From Anas platyrhynchos (lineage: Eukaryota; Chordata; Aves; Anseriformes; Anatidae): a stretch of DNA of 64,000 nt. The notes below the pieces were generated by a model. It was given only the letters and a program-made list of their open reading frames with translations. It was not told where the DNA came from and did not search any database. The position numbers and the translations under genes are program-made. Shown here piece by piece: positions 12,769-27,700 of this stretch (positions are counted from its first letter, which is position 1; each line of letters opens with the position of its first letter). Location of the stretch: positions 16,700,501 through 16,764,500 of the forward strand of contig NC_092597.1 of NCBI RefSeq assembly GCF_047663525.1. Direction: 5' to 3'.

Positions 12769-12798
12769 ATAAATAAAATAAAATAAATAAAATAAAAT
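12769..12798. repeat. (ATAAA)n-type microsatellite
   Basis: Alternating AAATA and AATA units at the right edge of CpG island 2. The AATAAA words in it are part of the repeat and are not evidence of a polyadenylation site. Confidence 0.9.
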
Positions 12799-15700
12799 GT
12801 TTTGTCCCGTGTTTTACATTCGCGAAGGATCAACGCTCGCTGGAATCAAACCCCCCTGATGGGGCTGGCCTCCCAGGGGGGCCTGCGCCTCCCCCGGCCC
12901 TGTCAGTGCTTCGTGCCCCCCCCCCCCCACCGGGGGAGTCAGCTGTGGGTTCCAGCTCTCCTCCTGATCCCCAAAATGTTAAAATGTCACTTGGCCCGGC
13001 CTTCTTTGTGCTGCTTTTATTAAAATTAGGGGTGCTGAGATGTGTGCCACAGCTTATTTTTACACAGAATGTTTTTATGTCGCACAGCAATCTGGCGTAA
13101 TTTCCCTGTCAGGGAAGGGTGTGAGGTGAAATTTAAGGGCGATGGGGGCTCCTAGCAGACAGGGGGGAGGATGGGACTCCAGAGAGATGAAACAAAGCAA
13201 ATGAGAGCAGAATTTATCTGTGGATAGCGCAGGGTAGGGGGCCATGATTGCAAGAGGACACGTAAGGATTTCAGCAAAGATCAAGTCCAAGTGGAGATGG
13301 CCTGTTGGGAAGATCTCACCGATGCCAACGTTGTGAACCCAGCAGACAAATCCATAAACCTGGCAAAAGGGCTGAATAGCAAGAAGTCCCCCATTATTTT
13401 TGTTAAGAATATCTCAGCTTGGATCAACACCAGAAAATGCTGGTGCAACCAGCGTGGAAATGCTAACATAGTTTCACGGCTATTTTGGTAGGGGTTATTC
13501 ACACTTGGCTGTCTTTGCTGATGCAATAAGTCCTCCAAATGCCAGGTTGCACGAACAGAAGATGACCTGCATTGCATGTGGGTATCACAGCATTCCCCAC
13601 AACATTATTTGGAGTGCTTTCATGGTCTTGGCAGTAATCACAAGGAGCTGTGGGGAGTGATGATCACATTCCTCCAAGCCTGTCTATGGTCATCTCTTCT
13701 ATATATTTTCTTTTAAAAAATACTTAATTCCTTTTGTTTCATCTTAGACTACTTTATTTGTGCCAGGTTTCATCTCATCATTTCATTCTGTGATCATTAG
13801 AAATATAGATGCTTAGTAGAAGGGTAGACCATTCACAGTGTCTCTTTAGGAAAAGGCCAGCTGATTCTTTTGCAGTTGTGAGCAACCAACACAACAGCTG
13901 GCAGGACAGCAGCGGGAATAAAAAGGGAAATTCAGACAGTGAACAAGATGGACACCTCCTGCCAGGAGTTACTGAGCAGCAACACATGGTGGAACAAATG
14001 TTAACTTACGGCATCAAATGTCAAGGGGGGGACAGCAGCACGTTCAGATGTAATCTTCCTTGATTGTGTTTGAAGCTCGTCAATTTTCTGATGTGCCAAA
14101 ATGAGAAAGCTTAGTTACAGTGATGCTGGAGTAAGTGGATTTCTTGAAGCATTCAAAATCAGCATGTTTGGAATGGTCAGAAGCCACCACAACTCAAGAC
14201 CCAAACAGCTGGGAAATGGGGAATGCAAAGCCGCATGTCATCTGTAGAAGAAGAGCCTGTAGTCAAACTGTCTCTGAGGGAGAAAAAAATCATGAAAAAG
14301 ATGACCATGTTTATTTTTGGTGTAGAATGAAGTGTGGAGGTTAAAAAATGAATGTACATCTTCAACAACTGTGAATGGAAGATAAAGAAATAGCATTCAG
14401 TTTTCTCAGTTGAGGATCTTAAGATCAACAGTCTAAAAAACCTTGCTTAATTCACATAGGGCATGGGGAGAGAGAAGTGTCTAATCAGAGAAATGACTGT
14501 TAGCACCCAAAGAAGGGCCTCCTTGACTCAGAAAGGGCCAGAAATCAGCTAAAGAGGATAGGAATAGTTTTGATTTTTAAGAATACACAAGTGTTGAGCA
14601 GGACATAGGATGACTAGAAGCATGTACAGCTTGATAGGCAATGCATGGAGATGAACATCCCAACTTAATTCTACCAGGCATGATTTTTCTTTGACAGAGT
14701 AGTCAAAAAGAAGTTCCAGACTTTTAAGAAGATGACCCTTGGTACAAGCTGAAACACCCCAGAGAGGGGTGAAAGATTTCACAGGTATGCTGGTGATTTG
14801 ATGACGTATGGCAAGATGGAACAACCCATGAACATTACTACTTCACAACTTATAATGTCACAATTGAAAGTGTTTAATCTCCTTGACCTGCATTATTTAG
14901 ATGTTTGTTGTACTTTAAGTTTCCCATCACCTTGATATCTCAGCACAATTTATTTTCATATTCTTAAGGGCCATCTGCCTCTTTAGAAAACATTGGCAAA
15001 AAAATCTGAAACAAGTTTCCTCTTCTAATTTTTACCCCCTTCTCCCAATGCTATTTAACCAATGTGCCTGCACAGAGGACTTTTTTCTTTGGTTCCTTTT
15101 ATGCTTCCTTCAGCTATAGAAGGTTGTTATTTCTTCTTTTGCTAAAGCTTTAGAAATCACCTGAGGAATCTTAGTAATGTATTCATTTTGAGGTAGATTT
15201 ATCTTCAGAGGCAATAAATAGAAAGTCTCTTCTTCACTTCAGTGGGCTTTGGATCAGGTGTTTAGTGCTAACATCATTTCAGTTCTTATAACCTAGTTGT
15301 TTGGGGCCCAGCGTGCAGCTCCTGAGACTGCTGAGAATTTCACCATAGGCTTTAATGAGAGAGGAATTGGCCCCTACTTCCTGAGAGACAGCCTGTATAA
15401 ATCCAAAAGAAATAAGCACAAGATTTTCGTCAACAGCTGAGGCTTCAATGAGATTGATTTCATTCTGAACCTCTCTGGATTTTTTTCCACGGTCACTCTG
15501 ACCTCTGTTCCACACCTTACAACAGCAAGATGAGTTGGAGTTTCAGTGATCCAGACCTACTGGAAATTTGGCCTAGCAGTCCTTTGGCAGTTCCCCTTAA
15601 TGAGCAGCAATGCCAGCTCTCTCTTTCAATGTCCACATTCAGAAAATTGTAGAATTAGAATCCAAATCCTGCTTGTATTTGCAAGCCCAGAATGCCACTG

Positions 15701-16774
15701 ACTTCAAGGGGGTTGTAGGATTTTAGCCAAGAGCAGAAATTGGCACAAGATCTTTTTAGAATCCCTCATGCGTCTGTTTATACGATGTTATCATCAAGAA
15801 CTAACAGCATGCTTCACGCTGCATTTTACTTTTAAATTATATAAAGGGTATCTACTGTGCTGATGTTATATAGTTTGCAAGAAAGATGCACACATGGAAA
15901 TGAAAACACACTGATTACCATTAGGATTTCCAGCTTTCAGCATTCATTTTCCAAAACAACCCAGAAACTCTTTCTCACCAGAAAAATGCAGAAATGAAAA
16001 ATCCCATTTCTTGGCATTTATTTATGAAATTCTGGAGTCTTGCTCATTAAGTCTGTTTTTAAATAGTTATAATAATAATAATAAATATTTATTAACGCAC
16101 AAAAAGGTTGATACTTTGCTTTTCGTCTCTATGCACATGTTTCCCAGTCAGAGTCCCTCCCTGAAAAAACACTTCATCTCTTTCTGCCTCTCAAGGGGTG
16201 GGAGCAGAGAAAGAGCTCTAGGGAAAGCTGAATGATCACAAGGGACAACAGGAAAAAACAAAGTAGAGATTGACTGCAAAAACAGGTAGGTGGGACGGCA
16301 GGCAAAGCACGTCTGATGGTGCTTGCTGCTGCCTGAGAGCATCCAGGCAGGCAGTAGAGCCAGGTCTGTGCTGCCCTGCCCAGAGTCACAGCACCACTCT
16401 CAGAGCCACAGCTCCTTGATAGCGCTGGAGCTAGGGAAGGGACCTTGGAGCAATCTAGCTGCTGAGCATCTTTCTTGAGTAGGAAGGAGTGGATGATGAA
16501 GGTCCTCCATGCAGCAGAGCCCCGTCTGCTCAGCATTGTCCAAAATGAAGCAGATTGTTTGGCTGTACAATTACAAATCTGGGAGCCTCCTTCTAGACAG
16601 GCCTTGTTTAGAAATCCAGGCTGGGGCATTTTAAAACCTTAACAACTCCCTACTTAAGCTTTTAATATCCACGTTAAATAGATCATTGAGTATGGCCTGG
16701 TATTCAGGAGAACAGTGTGCCATTCTTGGCCAATGAGTAACTTCAGGCGCAGAAATTATTTGGTACCTCTGTGC

Positions 16775-16801
16775 TTTTTTTTTTTTTTTTTTTTTTTTTT
16801 T
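16775..16801. repeat. T27 homopolymer
   Basis: An uninterrupted run of 27 T followed by a short pyrimidine stretch. No retroelement body in either orientation was recognised beside it. Confidence 0.95.
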
Positions 16802-18759
16802 CCTCCTGCATCTGCTTTGTCTATGTAGATAGTGGAGGCTTTGAAGAAGGGAGAGGCTCATGCTCTGCATGTTTAGTCATTAACACAGCGAATGCCAGCC
16901 TCACTGAGAGCCTCTGTGCTCCTCAGTCCTACCCTCAACAGCAGCATCTTAACACGAGGGCCTCTGTATATGCTTGACAATCACCCTGCTGCTGAAACAG
17001 GGGTTTATTATTAATTACTGTTTAAACCCCAAATCTGGAGCCCTATATTCTGCAACATTAAAATATCCCTCTACCATGCTTGTGTAAACCCTTGCACAAA
17101 TAGGTCACTGTACAGAAAGCCCATAGGCTACTAACTGCTAGGCTGTGAGCACAAAGGGACCAGAGATGCTCCAACAGGACATCAGAATTCCTTCAGCCAC
17201 CAGGAACCAAAAGTCTCTGTGCACACCATCTGGCCCTATGTGGCTCTGTTCTGGTCCTCGCAAGTCGAGGGAAGCAAAGTTGCTGCCACCAGTGCAGCAC
17301 TGTGGGGTGATCCCTTCCCAGCAGAGCTCCTGCGGAGGCATTGCAAGCCAGCAGGATTGAGCACGTCCCTGAGGCCAATTTTTTGCTTTTGCAATTTTCG
17401 GTTGCCTCCGTTACATGTAGCGGAGCTCCTAGTTAATCTTGTGTCACTGGACTTTGGGATTTAGAGACAAAGAAAGGTCTGGCCTGCTCTGTGTAAATAA
17501 TCTTGGTGCCTGGCCACACATCCCGGCGTCTAGAAAGCAAACAACACACTTGACGTGGCTGTCAAGGATCTAGATACAAACGGTACAAATGACAAAAATG
17601 TCTGTTCATCCATCTACCTGCCTGCTTAGGAATGCCAAGAGCATCAGCCTACGACAGGTTTGACACTCTTGTTTGTTCTGTTACTGTCCATCTGACCTTG
17701 CTATTTCAGACAGGCTATTTGTCAATGCCAGAGGAATCTGCTGCAACAACAGAGGGAATATCCAGTGTCAGTGTTCTCCAGCTTCTCGATACAACCACCT
17801 CGTTAGAGAAACTGAAACTTTGCTTTGATTGCTCAGAACGAAATTGGCTGTTTTGCAAAGATCTCCGAGAAGTTATTCACTTCTTGTAAAATTATAACGT
17901 CTCGAGTCTTTTTTCTAAAGCAGACTTGGATAGCTGGAATGACTTCAAATTTGCAACCAATAAAAAGTTTTACAGCAGAGCAGATCTGATCAGTGTTTCC
18001 CTAAGTGAGACAATTAATCTTCTCCGTCAAAATGTCATCAGATTTTGCCGGATTTGAAAACAATAACATTGTTTTACTGGAGAGAGTAATAAAACAGGAC
18101 ATTTCCATAGACTCACAGATGTTTAGAATGCATTTGGGATTTGTCTATTTTCCTTAGGAAATTTGGAGCTGAAAGTCTTAATACACCTAGAACACACATT
18201 TTGTCCCATAATAGCCGAGTAATTTGTCATGATCAGCTTTGAGCTTTCTCAGGCTTTGGTGGGGGACACCAAAGCTGAAGCGGGATGGCTGGTATTCTAA
18301 TTTAGGAAAGAAGCCAACAGACTTAGAAAATTGCCTGTGTGAGGACCACAGTGACAGAGAACCCAGGAACACCAGAGGCCTGTCCATCCTCGTTCCCATC
18401 CTGTCCCTGCTACATTTTATAAAACTAGATCTGGTCCAGCTCCTGTGAAGTTTAATTTACTTTGATCTGAAGAAAGTCTTGGTGCCCTTTACTACATTTT
18501 AATATCTTCTGCACTGTACAGAATGTATTAAAAACACACACGAGCAACTTACCAGTTACACAGAAAATGCCCCGACGGGCTTCCTGGGCAGAAGTGCACA
18601 CAGAGCAAGGTTGAGGATTTGGATCACTGATGAGTCTAAAGTTGAAGAGAGGCTTTGTCTTAACGTCACACTTGGAGGAAAATTCACGTTGCCTGTAAAC
18701 TGCTTAGCAAATGTTTCTTTATGTGCATCAGTCAACGGGGAACTTCAGCCGCCTGTGAT

Positions 18760-18840
18760 TCCTGCTTCCTTCCCCATCATCCTTCCCCCTCTTCATCTTT
18801 CTCCCTCTCTGCTGCTCGCTTTCTGCTCTCCTGCTGCCCT
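18760..18840. repeat. Polypyrimidine-rich tract
   Basis: About 80 bases of the + strand are almost all C and T, with TTCC, CTCC and CTGCT words. This composition explains the long open frame running through it (18611-19213), whose product is rich in Ser, Leu and Pro and resembles no protein I know. Such tracts can be hypervariable or form non-B DNA. Confidence 0.6.
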
Positions 18841-21703
18841 ACAAAGTGTTCCTGCTGAGCAGTGGGATTATGACATATCTGATAATCCAGAAGATTATGA
18901 CATCAGAGCACTCCATCCCACCCCTTCCAGCTTTCTTCTCTCTGCTTCTTTCTGCCTTTTCTGCTTCTCCTCTCCTAAAAGACAGAGGAAAATTGGGCCA
19001 TTAGAAAGAATGGCATTACCATTCTGGCATTATCTTCTCTTCTGGCATTACCTCTGCCTCGTTTGCATTCTCTCCTCGGCATCCAGTGGATGTGTTGGTC
19101 AAAATACACGTCACACACTGACAAAATGCATCTCTGCATGTTGGTGTGAACTGTGCAGGCAGTCACTTGGTTTGCTCACATCAGCTTTGCACACACAGAT
19201 TTGTGTGATATAATGCTTCTTGCATTGGTTGTGCCTCATCTACATCTATTAATTTTCTCTTTAAAAATACAGGATGTGTGTGTGATTTTATCCCTTTAAG
19301 CATCTCTAAAACTTGTGACATTTTTGTGTCATATCTTTGTGCTTCCTCAGCCCTTCACTCTTTAAAATTAATGCATGTTAGCATTTTATTTTCGCAGTAG
19401 TGGTCAATTGACAATATTCTGACATTTTACAGGCTTGCAAAATTTTTCCCTCCTTTGGGAAACTGTTAATTATCGGAGTTGCCACAATAAACAACAAGTT
19501 CTGCAGAAAGAGAGCAAGGCACCCCAGTACAAAGCTCCGACATGAGAGAATTGGAATGTGCGAGTAATTCAAAATTTTCAGAAATATTGCTTTATAAAAT
19601 CTATTTCAAGTTGTGCTTTGCTCTCTTATGTAATGTTTTCTGGAATCTGCTTGGGACTATTCGTGTTACCTATTTTCTTGTCGTTACTAGTACAAAATAA
19701 TATTTATAGACACCACACCAAGCTCACCAGGTCTTGCTAAGAATTGTGCTTAATACACTGCTGTTAATTTGCTGACATACCTAATTATGCAGTTGAATAT
19801 GTCAAGCATTAAGTTATGTCTACCTGACAGTCATTGATGTGGCTGTTAAGTAACACAGATTTACCCAAACTACCTTTAAATGAAGCTCGGGTACTGCTAC
19901 CAGCTTAGCCATTGCTGAGCCACATGGCCTGTAAAACCAACCAGAATAACTCCATAAATATTACAGTCCTGTAATAATTAGCCAGCTTAAAGTGCTGGTG
20001 GGGATGAGTTGGTGCTAGGATGCTGGACTATGAACTGCGGTATAAGACACACAGCCTCTTGTGCTGCTTTTATGCCGGTGTCAATAAAGTCCAGCAGAAA
20101 ATACCAGGAGAAGCACGGCTGGTTGCAAACACCACTGCTAAATATGCTGGAGCTGATCTGCCAGGGCCCTTGCTCTTGGAAGAAAGGAATTGTGAGAATT
20201 ACAGACCATGAAACAGAAGGCTGTCTGCTAACAAAACATCCCAGTGAAGTCCAAAATCAATACTGAGCCGTAAGTAAATCAGAGAAAGCAAAGCAATAAG
20301 CAAAATAGAGAAAGTCATAAACATCGAAGACTGATGTATTAGTCCATATCTAACAAAAAGTTACCTCTTTCCAGACAGCGTATGAATAAATGGTCCCACA
20401 GGACACAAGAGGTGTAAGCTCCCTGCAGTGTGTATCAGACCCTTTCCATTGGAATAAGGAAATTAACTTCTTACACTTAGCCAGAATCTAAACATTCTGG
20501 ATTTTTTTTTCTCCAGTGCTTCAAGAGATTTTCCACATGAAATTGGGCAAGATGCATAATTTCTCTCTGCTGTGGAGTTAGGTAGTGCTTCCCTACCCTG
20601 TAGCTTGTGTTGTGAGCTGCTGAATTTCAAAGAATACTTTTTAGCTAGGATTATATCAAATCCTGTAAAAGGTGGATAGAAATGGGATGACTTCAGGAGT
20701 CCCCCAAGTCAGTGGGAGCTGGGGTCTTGGCAGATGCTCAGCAGTTTTCAGACTCAGCTTCGTGATAAGGAAACCTTTCCCTAACCAGCATGCTGGGAGC
20801 TGGTTTAGCTTAGGGGTAAGTAGTTGTGCTCTTAATACTCAGTGGGCAAATCGATTGTTTGCTAAAAGAAAGATTGATTTCTCATTGGCACCACGTGTAG
20901 GAAGTATTTCAGTGGGGTCAGGATCGATTCTGCTCCCGAGGAATGAGTTCCTGCTAACGTCTGGGGAAATATCGGAGTGAAATTTCTAAGGGGTCAGGTC
21001 CCATGAAAGATGGGAGGACGAGGAACAAGAGTACGCAAGCCAACTTGTTTGGCAAAGCAGAGCAGTTATCAGACGTGCAGGGGCTGTGCAAGGACAGGGG
21101 ATCTCGGTGTGAAGGTCTGGGCACATAGCTATGAAGATAGAAGGCAGGCAGCGTTAGCAGGTGGCTGGGCACGTTGCTCCTTACAGCACTGCATTTATTA
21201 GATTCAATAAGACCTGGTGGGAAGACACCAATACTTTGAATTCATTTATTGGCTAAATCAAGTGATTTTTCTTATGAATGGGTTTTACACACTTACAAAT
21301 GATTTCCGACCATTAGCAGGGTAATAACTACAGACAGATCCAAACAAACAGACACTGACCTTTGCTGTGCACAGAAGAGAACCTTTCACCTGCAGTTGAT
21401 CCCATGCCCGGCTGCTACTTTTACAGCCTTATGTACACAGAGGATCAACACTTCAGCTTTGCAGCACTCTTTGTCATGTCCAGGTAATTAAAAGGATGCC
21501 ACTGCACCTGGCAGAACTATAAAAATGTCCTTATAAAAGCCTCAGCAGTATTTAATATTTTATTCATTGCAATGTTGTTGCGTTTTGCCTGCAGTAAAGC
21601 AGCCTCATGGAAGCAAGATGCTACAGCAAAGGGCTAGCAAACATTTTCCCATCGATGTGTTACTTGAGCTCAGAGGCTTTTTTGCCTTTCCTATTCTGAA
21701 TCC

Positions 21704-21724
21704 TTTTTTTTTTTTTTTTTTTTT
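21704..21724. repeat. T21 homopolymer
   Basis: An uninterrupted T run in AT-rich unique sequence. Confidence 0.9.
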
Positions 21725-24700
21725 AATCAATCTTCCTGCTTTCACAACAGGAAGAAAGAAATAAAATTATTTTTCTACAAACAAGGAACCAGAACAGGCA
21801 GTGTTTAAGCTTCCACCCCCTTTAAATAAATGGAAAAGTCTAAAAACTTTACTTCCCAGGGAAATATATTCCATCTTTTAGTCTTGAAATGCCTGAATTA
21901 TTGCCTTACATATAACATTATCTCTCCTGTTAGTGACTCGGGAACTAGAAGGAAAAATAAAACAAAGTTTAATATATACAAAAGAACATTGATAGCTTTA
22001 TTGCAGAAGGTGTTGTAAGCCAAACTGCACAAGCATAGACATAGCTATTAAAGGAAAATTACAGAGTTGCCAACACAAACTGTTCAGAAATAAACTGTCA
22101 GCCTCCCCCCCTCTCCCCAAAGCCACACAATTGCCTTATAGAGTGTTGGTTTCCAAAATACAGGTTCAGTTTGTTCTTATTTGTCTTCACTTCTTGATAT
22201 GCTGGAAAATCACATGAAACCAGCTTCATTTTGTAAACGGGGAGGCTGTAAACTACTTTTTGACAAGGATTCTTGAGTAATAACATGACTCTGGAATAGA
22301 GAGATTTGAGAGAACCACAGCCAGGCCCTGTGTCCTGCAGTAAAATTGTGAGTTTTGGCAAAATTCGTCTGTTCAATTCCAGCAGACTAACTGGCACACT
22401 AGGTTTTTCCACCCAGCAAACCCATGTCAGAGAAAGAGGACTCTCTGCCTAGGATTTACAGACACAGAGGGAAATAAAAAAACATGTTGGTATATCAAGA
22501 AGTCCCCACCATGTTCTGCATATGCTCAAATCACCCAGAAGTACATATGCGGGATGCCTGACTCATCCCCAAATCCTGGATGTAAGTATAGGCGCCCCGG
22601 GTGGAGAGTGTGCCAGCAGTGCAATAAGCAACGTGACTAACATCCATCATATGTAGTTTGTTTTCTCAGCCTTTTTTTTTTTTCTTTTTTTGCTTTTCGA
22701 GGGAAGGACCGCGTCTCTTGGCAGTTTCTGTCGCGTTCCTGGATACAAGGAGAGCGCTAAGCTCGAGGAACTGCAGCTAGCACAGGAAGCAGGAGGTGGT
22801 GATGTTTGTGACAGCAGTGAGCCCCCCAAAAATGCAGGGCTTACTCACGGATGGAGCTATCCCCAGCCTGGACAGGCTGCACAGTCATTTTTCAGCATCC
22901 CACTTATCTGAGGGGCATGACTACCAGCGAGGTGCTCAGTCTGAGCGGCTGGATATGCCAAGCGCAGCCTTGCCAGCATCTTGCTTTAAGGCTTGAAATT
23001 TATTTAGAGAAGAGGAAAAATGAGAGAAAGCTTGGAAGATTTGGCTTAACCACACCAAGCCACATGAAGGCGACAAGAAGAAATACATATGCCAAGCCCA
23101 AGCCAAACCAGTGGCGCACTCAATCATAAGTTGAAGGTGCAGTCTTGGGACAATCAGCCCCATTGTGACCGTCCCGTCATCTAACACCAATCCACTGACA
23201 CAATTAAAAAAAAAAAAAATCTCAGCAAAAGCTACCTGTATTTTCCTACGGTAGTTTTATATATCCAAACCCTAAGTCATTGTGTTGTTGTGAAAATCAG
23301 ACCCCTCATTTTAGATGGAAAAGGAAAATCCCTCATTTGGTTTCACCGAGTACATTCAGTGGTAGCACCGGTGTTGCTAATTCTGGTCATTTTACTGCAG
23401 GTCTTACATTATTCACTGAGTTTTCTTTATAAAAAAAGGGGGGGGGGGGAAGAAAAAGAAAAAAAATATTGTGTGTAGCTCATGAAAAATGGGTGCCCCA
23501 AGTTTCTAGCCTTCACGGTTGCAAAGACAAGCTTGCAGACCTGGAACGGGTGTGCCTTAACTTCAGAAAACCCAAAGGCAAGTAGAAAATATGCAATTTA
23601 TTGTTTTTGATCATCCTTGTGATTTTAAGTCATGCATGACTTTTCGAGGAGGCCTGACTCACAGCATTTTAATAAGTTCGCATTGGGCTGCAGCATCCCA
23701 CAAAGAATGAAAAGCAACGGGAAGAGCTGTAGGGGGATGCCTACCCAGGTGAGAGGCTAGGGGCAGCCCAGCAAGTATGAAACATCCTGCCCATGCCAGC
23801 AATCTCTGCTTCATGTTCACACTGGCCAGTTGGCAGCCAGGAGGAGCCTTACGTTGATGGTGCTTTACAGGAGCAGGGAAAGTTAATGAAGAGCAAGGAG
23901 AGGCGAGGAAGAATTCCTTCCTGACTCGAAAATGGGTGAAAGTTGATCCTGAGAAAAATAGACCAAATCTCTAAGTGCTACCGCTGTGTTAATGAAAGGT
24001 TGGGGAAACAGAGAGGGAAGGCATGTGTTTATATCGCAGAGCTGGTAATGAGGGATTCTTGTTCTTGTCCTGATTCTGCCAGTGACTCATCTGGCAGGGT
24101 TAGGCTTCTTCAGTTCTCACTTCAGAGTAGTTTAGACTTAACTATAGACTCAGATGCTGTCACATTTACTTGTGTTGAGTAACACTTTCTTCCCTGGTGA
24201 CACTCTTTGTGAAGCAAGAAACTGCACAGATGCCAGAACATGAATGACTGAGGCCCACTGTGGATGTGAGGAGATTATACGATGTACCGGCAGCACAAGA
24301 GATGCTCTGAGGCTTCACTAGTTAGGCCCGTGGTTAATGCATCTCTTAATTAGCTCAGCCACATGGAGATACAGAGATCAGTTATTATTCTTCTGCTCTA
24401 CAGGCCTTTGGGTGGGAGCAAAGGAGCAGGAGCAGGGGAGATTTTGGAGTTGAGGTTTGCTCAGTTCGAGAGCCCACTGCAGCTGCGGGAAGGTGACAGG
24501 ATCACGGAGCTCCTCTTCTGTACTTAACCCTGAAGCAGCAGAGAAGGTGAAGAGCCCACAATATCTTCCTGGAGATGCTTCTGAAAATCCTTGTACTTGA
24601 GTCTAAGACACAAGCTGAGCTTGAGGCCTAGCATAAAGCCCCTGGTTGTGGAAGCTCTGCCGTGAGTGCACACAGCTTACAAATCCCCAGATGTGGTGGC

Positions 24701-27700
24701 AGTTACTGACAGTACGAGAGCACTACTCACTGAACACTTCCAGGGAGTTTTTTTTTTGTGTTCAGACAAGTGCTTGATTCAAAACACAGTTTTAAAATTC
24801 AACCAGTTGCACAGACCACTGAAAATCAGTTGTTCAGGAAGTTTGGCTGGTACTGATGAGTGTTATCAACATCAATATGCATTGTTTAGGGATGGCAATT
24901 AGTACAATATACATGATTTTGTCAGCAACGTCACTGTGCCATGCCTCCGTTCCACCTTGGAGGCATCCTGTGTGGAGTGGTCGCAGACCTGTTAATAAGG
25001 ACTGCACGTAGAAAGTAAGTTTCATAGAAACTAAGCTCTATTGTAACTGTGGGATCGTGGCTATGTTGTTCAAATACCAGAAGTGAACTCTTGATACCTC
25101 CTCAGATTTCAAATAAACTACATGTGGAATGAATTCGGGCCAGTGTCTCATTAGTGCTCTTATGGAGGCCCTTACTTTTTTATTTCTGATTGGAAACATT
25201 TCACATTGTTTTCCTTTCTTCAGTGATCTCAGAGAAAACATTGCCTTGCTAGACTTCTTAATTCCTAAATTACCTAGTTCGCATTTATTGTCATTACTCC
25301 AGTACACAAAAATCAGGCTGGGCAGCTAAATATCACTCTGTATTAAATGCACACTTCAGAACTTACGGCTGCAATAAAACCCTCACCTTTATGCTCACTG
25401 GCTCAGGAACTTCTTGTCCCCCTTTTATTACATATCCATGACTTACAGCAACATAAAAACACATTGTTTTTCCTGATAATTTTGCCATCCTGCTATTTTA
25501 TGAGCCAATCGGTTCATCTGCGAGCGCACGCACCAGGTAGTGTATCTCGACAAAAGAACTGGATTATGGCCAAATAAAACACTCAGACTAATATTATGGC
25601 TAATGTGCCAGAAGTGTTCACAATGGGTTTTTAAATAATCCTCCACATTTATATTACGCCATTCATCCTGAAGAGAACCAAGGTGCTGTGGAGGCTGATA
25701 GTGTTGCTTGTTTGTTTGCTTTTCTCTTTGCTGGAAGATAATTGCTGCTGAGCTGGAGAGGAGGTGACCATCCTGCACAGCGTTAGGAGTACAGGAGGTA
25801 ACGAAGCAATGGATATTACCATTTGGAATTACAAGCTAATTACTTCAGTTGGAATTTGATGAGGACATGAGAGCTGATATGCCGCTGGTGGTGGAAATAT
25901 GCCCCAAAGTGTTGGTGGGCCAGGTTTCATCACCTGAGAGCGATGGCTGCTCCACCAGCATCAGGTTCTCCATCCTCACAATTTACACACCATTTCCAGG
26001 AGAACTCAGGGACACGACTGTGCCTTCAGAAGTGAAAACTTCATTCCTAACAGCACACAAGTCTCTCTAGAAAGCTTCCTAAGCAGCCCGGCGACTTGTG
26101 AAGCCCAGCTCCCCTTGTTTTAGGAGAATTTTTGCACAAAGAGCTTTACTCACCGCAGTCCAGACACGCGCCGGGGTGTGGGAAGGTGCGTGACAGGCAG
26201 CCTTCAGCCAGGGACGTGTAGGCGCCTTGCTGATGTCTGAGCTGTAATGCAGATAATGCCGTGCTGTTTAATTCACAGTGAATCTTCCCTAAAGGTGGTA
26301 GGAGGATATATAGCTTTCTACTGGACTTAGAGCTGCATCATTAATGCATCCCCACGGCCTGCTCTAACTTCTGCGTCGGGGCTGGCTCTGACACTTACTT
26401 GAAGGATGGGAAGATCAGAGTTGAATACAGAGAAAGTGAGAAATTCCTCTGTTTTGTTATTTTCTGCATTCACTCTGTAGCTATATGTAGTTATGGAAAG
26501 ATTTGTCTGAAATAGCAGATAGTTCTTGACAGACTGTCCATATCACATTGCCTGTATAACCCACCACTGTCTGAATAAAGCTGTAGTGCAAGGGAAGAGC
26601 ACTGATCAGACCATCATTTAAGAAAAAAATGTTACCAGAGGCAGATAGGAAGCACCAAAGCAGTATACACCAACACTGAGGTCTAAGTAATGGGAAGTCA
26701 CAGGAAAGAATCACTATATGAAGAGAGCTTTCTGTCCAAACTGGATCAAGACCAAATTAATTTGCAAACTAGAGGACCTGCCCCAAACACTATTGCTGAG
26801 CAAGGAGCTTGAGACTTCCCCTTGGTAAAGGCCTGGGCCCGGAGACCTGAGGTAAGAAAGGCACATCCCTAAAAGCAGGTTAAAGGGAAGATTCATGCTA
26901 TAGGCTCAGGATTTGTCAGAGAGGTCACTGATGTCCTGGGACATCACTATCTCCAGGCCAGTCTCCCCCTCTCACTCCCAATACTGAGAACAAGGCATCC
27001 ACACTGCAGTGCTGTCTTTTCTCTCTGGCTCCCACACATCAGGCATAGTACATCAAACACTGTTTCAGATGGTGCTTGTTTTCTGTGCTTAACCAAAATC
27101 ATTAGGCAAATTATGTAGCAGGGTGCACAGGGATTTAGCAGTGGGATTCCCATTAATACAGCCAGACATCCATGGCTAAATCTCTGCACAGAATTGCTTT
27201 CATCTTTTCAACTTCTAAATAGTTTGCTTTGTCTATACAGAGATGCTGTAGACAAATTGAAGGTAAAACTTCACAGATTTTTTAATCAGTCAAGAGTCAA
27301 TACTCTCTTCAGGTTCCTCAAATGAGAAGAAACCCTGTGATGTTGTATGACAGAAGAGGAATGCACCAAATTAAAAGCACTGTAATAGCTGAGACTGATT
27401 GGTATCGATCGGTCCTTTGTAAGCTGATAACTCAACTGCTCTCCTTGAAATAAATTTCTACACATTCCTTAAGAGTCAGTGACCAATGCAGTCATTCACC
27501 CACGATAACAAGGGTGAGCCTGTGCTGATTCAGTATTCTTACTAACCTAAATGTCAACAGGTACCCAAATCCCAAACTTCAGTAAGGGGCGGAGATGGCA
27601 GTGATATCAGCACTGCTAGAGTAAGAGATTACAGTTATCTTGTCACCATATCCTGACTCATACAGGTACAGAGACGTTGCCAGAAAGACAACACCAGTGA

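Larger units (their letters stand above)
12799..24000. other. Gene desert, left half
   Basis: No exon, RNA gene or interspersed repeat was recognised. Notable content: a C14-type tract near 12919-12932; an (AAT)n patch near 16068-16085; a T27 run; a C/T-rich strand from about 18760 to 18840 that opens a long but low-complexity frame; a T21 run; and a G-rich stretch followed by A-rich sequence near 23430-23466. Open frames overlap on opposite strands and show no family signature. Confidence 0.55.

Noticed and set aside
12769..12798. AATAAA words as polyadenylation signals
   Set aside because: They are part of a simple repeat at a CpG-island edge, with no upstream gene ending here.
13291..13491. 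66-codon + strand frame with a protein-like look
   Set aside because: No known domain, no splice sites of note and a competing minus-strand frame over the same bases.
18611..19213. 200-codon + strand open frame in the gene desert
   Set aside because: Crosses a C/T-rich tract that yields Ser/Leu/Pro-rich sequence; short DNA repeats (a GATTATGACAT pair 27 bases apart and repeated GGCATTA words) account for the odd peptide repeats. No family signature or splice support.
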